Of a stretch of 10,316 nucleotides of DNA, positions 6,805 through 10,316 are shown one piece after another. The notes beneath the pieces were generated by a model, which was not told where the DNA came from, ran no database searches, and saw nothing but the letters and a program-made list of their open reading frames with translations. Position 1 is the first letter of the stretch. The number at the start of each line of letters is the position of its first letter. The DNA comes from DASZZY01 sp036260395 (GTDB lineage: Bacteria > Actinomycetota > UBA4738 > CALAEC01): contig DASZZY010000139.1 of assembly GCA_036260395.1 (NCBI GenBank), positions 1 to 10,316 of the forward strand, in the 5' to 3' direction. Position numbers and translations under genes: made by a program.

Positions 6805-7869
6805 CTACGCGCCTCCTTCCCGGGTTCCGTCCAGGGCACCCCTCTCTGTCTGTACCTGCGGTCGATCGAGGTGTCGCCGGCGGCGAAGCGCGTACTCGAC
6901 GCCGCGGATGATCCGATCTCCCGAGACCAACATGCCGCCGATGATCACCAGCCCGAAGACCACGAATTGGAGGGCCGTCGGGAGCCCCATGATCCGCATC
7001 ATCTGGTTGAGGCCTGTCAGGAAGACGGCGGCGGCGAAGGTGGCGACCGCGCTGGCCTGGCCTCCGGTCAGGGAGGCCCCCCCAATCACCACCGCCGCGA
7101 TCGGCGCCAGCAGGTACTGCGTGCCGACGAACGCCCCAGGCCGGCGGATGATCCCGGCCAGCGCCAGGGCGGCGGCGGCGTAGAAGACGGCGGCCACCAC
7201 GTAGGCGAGGATCTGGTTCAGGTTCACCCGGACACCCACGGCATGGGAGGCCACCGGGTTGGCTCCGACGGCCTGGAACCTGCGACCCACCGTCGTGTAC
7301 CGGAGGCCGAGGCCGAGGACGATCGTGAGCGCCAGGCCGATCCAGAACACGGCGCTGACCCCTACGATGCGGGTCGTCACCCACTCGGACCAGCCAGTGG
7401 GCACGGGGTTCTGAACCGCGAAGGACCGTCCATAGCGGAACACGGCTCCGGTCGCCACCTGGCCGACGGCCAGAGTGACGATCAGTGGGTTCAGCTTGAG
7501 CCCCCCGATCAGGATCCCGTTGACGAGGCCGACGATGGCGGCCCCCCCGATGGCGATGAGGATGGCCGTGAGGACGCGCTCGTCCGTCTGCTGGCCCACG
7601 CCGACCATGATCACCGCAGCCAGGCTCATGGTCCCCGGGACACTGAGGTCGATGCCGCCGGTCATGATGACAAGCATCTGGCCGAGGGCAGCGATGGCCA
7701 GCACCGCCGCCAGGGGGGCGATGGCCCGTAACGGCACGCTGCCCAGGGTCGCGGGTGCCCAGATCATGGCCACCACCAGGAGGACGCCGATCGCGATGAA
7801 CACCGGCATGTACCGCGAGGCCACCACGAACGCGGTGAGCGCCGAGGAGGGGGCTCGCTGCGTGCTCAT
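6805..7869 (-). CDS. RbsC-type ABC transporter permease (unfused partner)
   Basis: This 354-residue integral membrane protein is of the branched-chain/ribose permease class (BPD_transp_2). It has about eight to ten hydrophobic segments between residues 20 and 318. Family marks are TGGIDLSVPG at 70-79, the cytoplasmic coupling-loop region GANPVASHAVGV at 202-213, and GGASLTGG at 263-270. The arginine-rich tail (about 327-354) is cytosolic and carries no enzyme, unlike its paralogue at 1345-3801. The two permeases most likely form the heterodimeric channel of one importer. The ATG at 7869 overlaps the upstream amidohydrolase stop (ATGA), with GGAGCGAGGG directly before it. The gene ends 86 nt before the binding protein. 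Confidence 0.93.
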   Translation of the reverse strand: MSTQRAPSSALTAFVVASRYMPVFIAIGVLLVVAMIWAPATLGSVPLRAIAPLAAVLAIAALGQMLVIMTGGIDLSVPGTMSLAAVIMVGVGQQTDERVLTAILIAIGGAAIVGLVNGILIGGLKLNPLIVTLAVGQVATGAVFRYGRSFAVQNPVPTGWSEWVTTRIVGVSAVFWIGLALTIVLGLGLRYTTVGRRFQAVGANPVASHAVGVRVNLNQILAYVVAAVFYAAAALALAGIIRRPGAFVGTQYLLAPIAAVVIGGASLTGGQASAVATFAAAVFLTGLNQMMRIMGLPTALQFVVFGLVIIGGMLVSGDRIIRGVEYALRRRRHLDRPQVQTERGALDGTREGGA

Positions 7870-9140
7870 CCCTCGCTCCGCGCGGTCGCCCGGGCGGGGA
7901 GGCGCGCGGCGGCCGACACCCGCTCCCGTGCCTCCGCGGCCAGCTTCCGAGCCCGCTCGACGTCGGCCTGGAGGACGCCCTCACGCATAAGTACGCGCCC
8001 GCCCGCGAACACCCAGTCGACGTTCGAGGTGTCCATGCCCCACACCACCGCCCCGATCGGGTCGTTGACGGGGAAGATGTTGGGACGGTCGGTCCGAAGC
8101 ACGATGACGTCAGCCTGCTTCCCGGGCTCCAGGGACCCGGCCACCTCGCCTAGTCCCGCCGCCCGGGCCGCCTCGAAGGTGGCGTAGCGGATCACGTCAC
8201 GGGTGGTCATCAGCCGGGGGATGCCGGCCTTCCCGGCCAGCTTCAGGTCGAACATGGTGGCGTGCTGGAGCGAGATCGCCTGGCGCATCTGGGCGAACAT
8301 GTCACCCGGGGCCACCCGCTCGTCGTCGACCCCCAGGCCCGGCCGGACGCCCCGGTCGATCAGCTGCTGGACCGGGGGCGCCCCGGCGCCGCCGGCCATC
8401 TCGCTGGACGGGGTGAGCGAGACCGACGCTCCAGACGACGCCACGGCGTCGAGATCGCCCTCGTCGAGCCCGACGCAGTGGATGATCGTGACGTCCGCGC
8501 CGAGGACTCCCTCTCTCGCCAGGCGCGAGACGACACCACGCCAGGTGGTCCCCGCCCCCGCGTGGACGTGAATGCGGTGCCCCCGCTCCCGAGCTCCCGC
8601 CCAGTCCGCGGGGAGCCCGCCGTGATCCGCGGGTGCCTCGCCGGCACCGAGGGCGACGGTGGTCGAAGGGCCAGCGGCCTCGGCCAGACGTCTCAGGAGC
8701 TCGGCGGACGGGTGGACGAGCACGGTGCGCAGCCCGGCATCGGTGTGGGCCTGGAGCGCCGCCTCCGCCGAACTGTCGTCCACCCCGGCGTCGTGCCAGT
8801 CGACCACCGTCGTGATGCCGGCCTCGACGGCCCCGAGCAGCCCGATCAGGGTCGCGGCGTAGACGTCGTCGGGAGTCGCCGGCACGGCCGCGTCACCGGC
8901 GGGAGAGCCGTCTCCGAGGTTCCGGTGTAGCGACCGCCTTGCGTGCCGGTGGGTGTCCACGAACCCGGGCATGACGATCGCGTCGGCAGCGTCCACCACC
9001 TCGGCATCCCGGGCCCGGAGCCCCGGCCCCACCTCGGCCACCCTCCCGTCGTCGATCAGGACGTCGGCCCGTCGGAAGTTGGGAGTCTTCGCCCCCAGCG
9101 TCAGCACGCATCCCCCACGGAGCAGGAACCGCTCGGTCAC
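7866..9140 (-). CDS. TRZ/ATZ-type metal-dependent amidohydrolase
   Basis: This 424-residue cytosolic enzyme belongs to the amidohydrolase superfamily that includes cytosine, guanine and S-adenosylhomocysteine deaminases and triazine hydrolases. A small beta-sandwich edge (about 1-55) is followed by PGFVDTHRH with H64 and H66, then H193 (IHVHAGAG), H221 (IIHC) and D272, the expected metal-binding set. The closing sandwich contains GSLEPGKQADVIVLRTDR at 335-352. The glutamate common three residues after the third histidine is absent, as in the fused paralogue, so both may act on the same or related substrates by chemistry differing from classic deaminases. The two share long stretches, including IVMPGFVDTHRH and the C-terminal motif. 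The start is GTG at 9140-9138, supported by GGGAGGG at 9151-9145 and a GTGA overlap with the upstream E1-beta remnant. The exact reaction is unknown. Confidence 0.9.
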   Translation of the reverse strand: MTERFLLRGGCVLTLGAKTPNFRRADVLIDDGRVAEVGPGLRARDAEVVDAADAIVMPGFVDTHRHARRSLHRNLGDGSPAGDAAVPATPDDVYAATLIGLLGAVEAGITTVVDWHDAGVDDSSAEAALQAHTDAGLRTVLVHPSAELLRRLAEAAGPSTTVALGAGEAPADHGGLPADWAGARERGHRIHVHAGAGTTWRGVVSRLAREGVLGADVTIIHCVGLDEGDLDAVASSGASVSLTPSSEMAGGAGAPPVQQLIDRGVRPGLGVDDERVAPGDMFAQMRQAISLQHATMFDLKLAGKAGIPRLMTTRDVIRYATFEAARAAGLGEVAGSLEPGKQADVIVLRTDRPNIFPVNDPIGAVVWGMDTSNVDWVFAGGRVLMREGVLQADVERARKLAAEARERVSAAARLPARATARSEG

Positions 9141-9424
9141 CTGGCCCTCCCGCTATCCAAGGCCTTGGCCACCGTCTCGTAGATCCGGTCCGGCGACGGC
9201 GCCGGGTCCTCCAGCGTCGCCGCCGAGCGGAGCGGGATGTGCGGGGTGGTGATCCGGACGCTGGGCCCGTCGAGGTCCCAGAACGCGTCCTCGGCGACGA
9301 TCGGGACCAGCTCGGTCCCCCACCCGCACAGGCGTCGCTTCTCCTCGAGGGTGAAGAACCGGCCGGTCTTGACCACGGACTCCAGCAGGGTCTGGCTGTC
9401 GAGCGGCACCAGAGCCTTCGCTTG
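9137..9424 (-). pseudogene. 5'-truncated E1-beta (transketolase C-terminal domain) remnant
   Basis: The last ~93 codons before the stop at 9139-9137 match the C-terminal domain of E1-beta subunits of 2-oxoacid dehydrogenases (pyruvate, branched-chain or acetoin type). The sequence opens ALVPLDSQTLLESVVKTGR and includes CGWGTELVPIVAEDAF and a late PDRIYETVAKAL. Full subunits are about 320-350 residues, and the whole pyrimidine-binding N-terminal domain is missing. Resemblance begins within about ten bases of the tRNA-Val 3' end, and further upstream the frame merely reads through both tRNAs. An in-frame GTG at 9409 could start a 90-residue product, but a lone domain would not be an enzyme. The GTGA overlap with the amidohydrolase shows the gene was once the upstream member of this operon. 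A deliberate stand-alone domain is less likely. Confidence 0.75.
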
Positions 9425-9496
9425 TGGGCGCTGGAGGATTTGAACCTCCGACCTCTTCCGCGTCAAGGAAGCGCTCTCCCCCTGAGCTAAGCGCCC
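9425..9496 (-). tRNA. tRNA-Val(GAC)
   Basis: A 72-nt cloverleaf. The acceptor arms GGGCGCT and AGCGCCC pair perfectly, the D stem is GCTC/GAGC, and the anticodon stem is CTTCC/GGAAG around TTGACGC (anticodon GAC, reading GUC). The T stem is GGAGG/CCTCC around TTCAAAT, and the discriminator is A. CCA is not encoded. It lies 21 nt downstream of tRNA-Cys, probably co-transcribed. Its 3' end directly abuts the E1-beta remnant, a usual integration point for mobile elements. Confidence 0.95.
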
Positions 9497-9517
9497 GGTT
9501 CCGTGATGATATCCGAG

Positions 9518-9588
9518 AGGCGGGGACCGGAATTGAACCGGTGTACGCGGCTTTGCAGGCCGCTGCCTAGCCACTCGGCCACCCCGCC
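9518..9588 (-). tRNA. tRNA-Cys(GCA)
   Basis: A 71-nt cloverleaf. The acceptor arms GGCGGGG and CCCCGCC pair perfectly. The anticodon stem GCGGC/GCCGC encloses CTGCAAA (anticodon GCA), and the T stem ACCGG/CCGGT encloses TTCAATT. The discriminator is U, the usual identity base for cysteine. CCA is not encoded. A Cys-Val order is common in actinobacterial tRNA clusters. I looked for a neighbouring tRNA-Gly and saw none. Confidence 0.95.
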
Positions 9589-9859
9589 GCGGCGCCACCG
9601 AGGGCGGCCATGCCGCCGTCGGGCCGATGTTCAGTGTACGGCTCGAGGGCACCGGCCGTCCGGCATAGTGACATTCAGGCGAAAGGCCTACGCAGATTGG
9701 GTCGGTTGACCGTCTTCGCCAGTTTACCGGGGCCTTCACGAGGGAACGAAGAGGTCGCCCGCACCGATCCGGCGGTGGCCGCGACCACGAAGCGCCGGGT
9801 CCGTGTTCGAGGGGCGACGTGTCGTCGAGGGGCCGGACGAGGCCCAGGGGAGGAAGCGG
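9589..9859. other. Divergent intergenic region between tRNA-Cys and the small secreted protein
   Basis: No gene is supported in these 271 bases. They must hold the promoter of the minus-strand tRNAs and that of the plus-strand secreted protein. A minus-strand TACACT at 9639-9634, about 45 nt before tRNA-Cys, fits a -10 box, but I find no good -35 partner. GGCGGC-CAT-GCCGCC at 9603-9617 is a short perfect hairpin between that box and the tRNA. TTGACC at 9706-9711 could be a plus-strand -35 box but lacks a matching -10. Confidence 0.35.
9849..9853 (+). promoter_or_regulatory. Ribosome binding site of the small secreted protein
   Basis: GGAGG six bases before the ATG at 9860 selects that start over the upstream in-frame ATG at 9803, which would place 19 polar residues before the signal peptide. 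Confidence 0.7.
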
Positions 9860-10270
9860 ATGAGACGCTTGATGCTCACCGTGGTAGGTGCGCTGGTGGC
9901 CGTGATGCTCATGGCGACAGCGGCGCTCGCCCACATCACGTTCTTCGACATCGACAACACCGCGTTCCGGACGAGCCCGACCACGGTCAACGTCCGCGGC
10001 ACGATCCAGTGTACGGCGGGCGAGACGTACACGATCCGGGTGACGCTGACCCAGGACGGCAATACCGGCCAGGGGACCCAGCGTGGGTTCTGCTCGGGTG
10101 ACCTCCAGACGTGGCAGGTCGAGGTCCAGCTGGTGCGCGGGACGGGGTTCCAGGAGGGACCGGCGACCGCCTGCGCGGCCGCGCAGACGCGGGAGCGCGG
10201 CACGGACCACCGGGACGCCCTGCGGCATTGCGAGACGGTACAGATCCAGGAAGTTCAGGGCGGCGGCTAA
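9860..10270 (+). CDS. Small secreted four-cysteine protein of unknown function
   Basis: This 136-residue protein has a clear Sec signal peptide: MRR, a hydrophobic core at about 4-22, and an ALA-H cleavage site after residue 24. The mature part is about 112 residues. Residues about 25-95 alternate polar and hydrophobic residues, as in a small beta-sandwich (TTVNVRGTIQC, TYTIRVTLTQ, WQVEVQLV). Four cysteines (C51, C78, C105, C124) could form two disulfides, and C51 and C78 flank the central strands. I do not recognise a named family. The look is that of a small extracellular beta protein found widely as hypothetical in soil actinobacteria. It is transcribed away from the tRNAs and is followed by a hairpin. 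Confidence 0.8.
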   Translation: MRRLMLTVVGALVAVMLMATAALAHITFFDIDNTAFRTSPTTVNVRGTIQCTAGETYTIRVTLTQDGNTGQGTQRGFCSGDLQTWQVEVQLVRGTGFQEGPATACAAAQTRERGTDHRDALRHCETVQIQEVQGGG

Positions 10271-10298
10271 GGCCGAGCCCGAGCGACCAGACGGAAGG

Positions 10299-10316
10299 GG
10301 CGGCCCTCGGGCCGCC
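10299..10316 (+). terminator. GC-rich hairpin after the small secreted protein
   Basis: GGCGGCC (10299-10305) and GGCCGCC (10310-10316) form a 7-bp stem around the loop CTCG, 28 bases after the stop codon. It is placed as an intrinsic terminator. The window ends at its last base, so any T-run cannot be seen. Confidence 0.6.

Noticed and set aside
6719..7984. N-terminal extension of the binding protein to 866 residues
   Set aside because: This part is another frame of the permease and amidohydrolase genes and is Arg/Pro/Gly-rich. A strong ribosome binding site and lipoprotein signal mark the real start at 6718.
9425..9496. A second copy of the tRNA-Val 3' end within the window as an attachment repeat
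   Set aside because: I scanned the gaps at 1-477, 1019-1344 and 9589-9859 and saw no matching stretch. Any partner site would be outside the window.
9137..10228. A 363-codon minus-strand frame as one protein
   Set aside because: It reads through both tRNA genes. Only the part after the tRNA-Val 3' end resembles a protein family, so the rest is spurious.
1..10316. CRISPR array, insertion sequence or intact integrase
   Set aside because: There is no regularly spaced repeat, no transposase or integrase motif, and no terminal inverted repeats flanking a gene.

Overview
The window is a high-GC, gene-dense stretch that looks actinobacterial or from a similar high-GC lineage. The signs are strong G/C preference at third codon positions, GTG starts, 4-nt gene overlaps, a Gly/Thr-rich spacer after the binding protein's lipobox, and a tRNA-Cys(GCA)/tRNA-Val(GAC) pair in the order common in Actinobacteria. 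No taxonomic marker gene is present, so this is inference.

Layout. Bases 1-477 hold no convincing intact gene, but they contain a decayed near-copy of the signal-peptide start of the next gene. Bases 478-1017 (+) encode a secreted small cupin. A perfect 15-bp inverted repeat at 1060-1095 separates it from a long convergent minus-strand operon, with an unassigned stretch to 1344. The operon reads from 9140 down to 1345: a soluble TRZ/ATZ-type amidohydrolase, an RbsC-type permease, a substrate-binding lipoprotein, a double-domain RbsA-type ATPase, and an 818-residue protein in which a second RbsC-type permease is fused to a second, paralogous amidohydrolase. All junctions overlap by 1-4 nt except an 86-nt gap with a hairpin before the binding protein. 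Upstream, joined by another 4-nt overlap, lies only the C-terminal ~90 residues of a 2-oxoacid dehydrogenase E1-beta (transketolase C-terminal) subunit. It is cut off within a few bases of the 3' end of the tRNA-Val gene. tRNA-Cys lies just upstream. On the plus strand from 9860 is a small secreted four-cysteine protein, followed by a hairpin at the window end.

How it works together (inference). The operon encodes one complete ABC importer: lipoprotein, ATPase and two different permeases. It also encodes two metal-dependent hydrolases of the same family, one tethered to the cytoplasmic end of one permease. This suggests that an imported small ring compound, amide or nucleobase-like molecule is hydrolysed as it enters the cell. 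The permease-hydrolase fusion is the most unusual element. The truncated E1-beta at the tRNA end suggests the operon was joined to this locus by recombination at a tRNA attachment site and lost its upstream partner genes.
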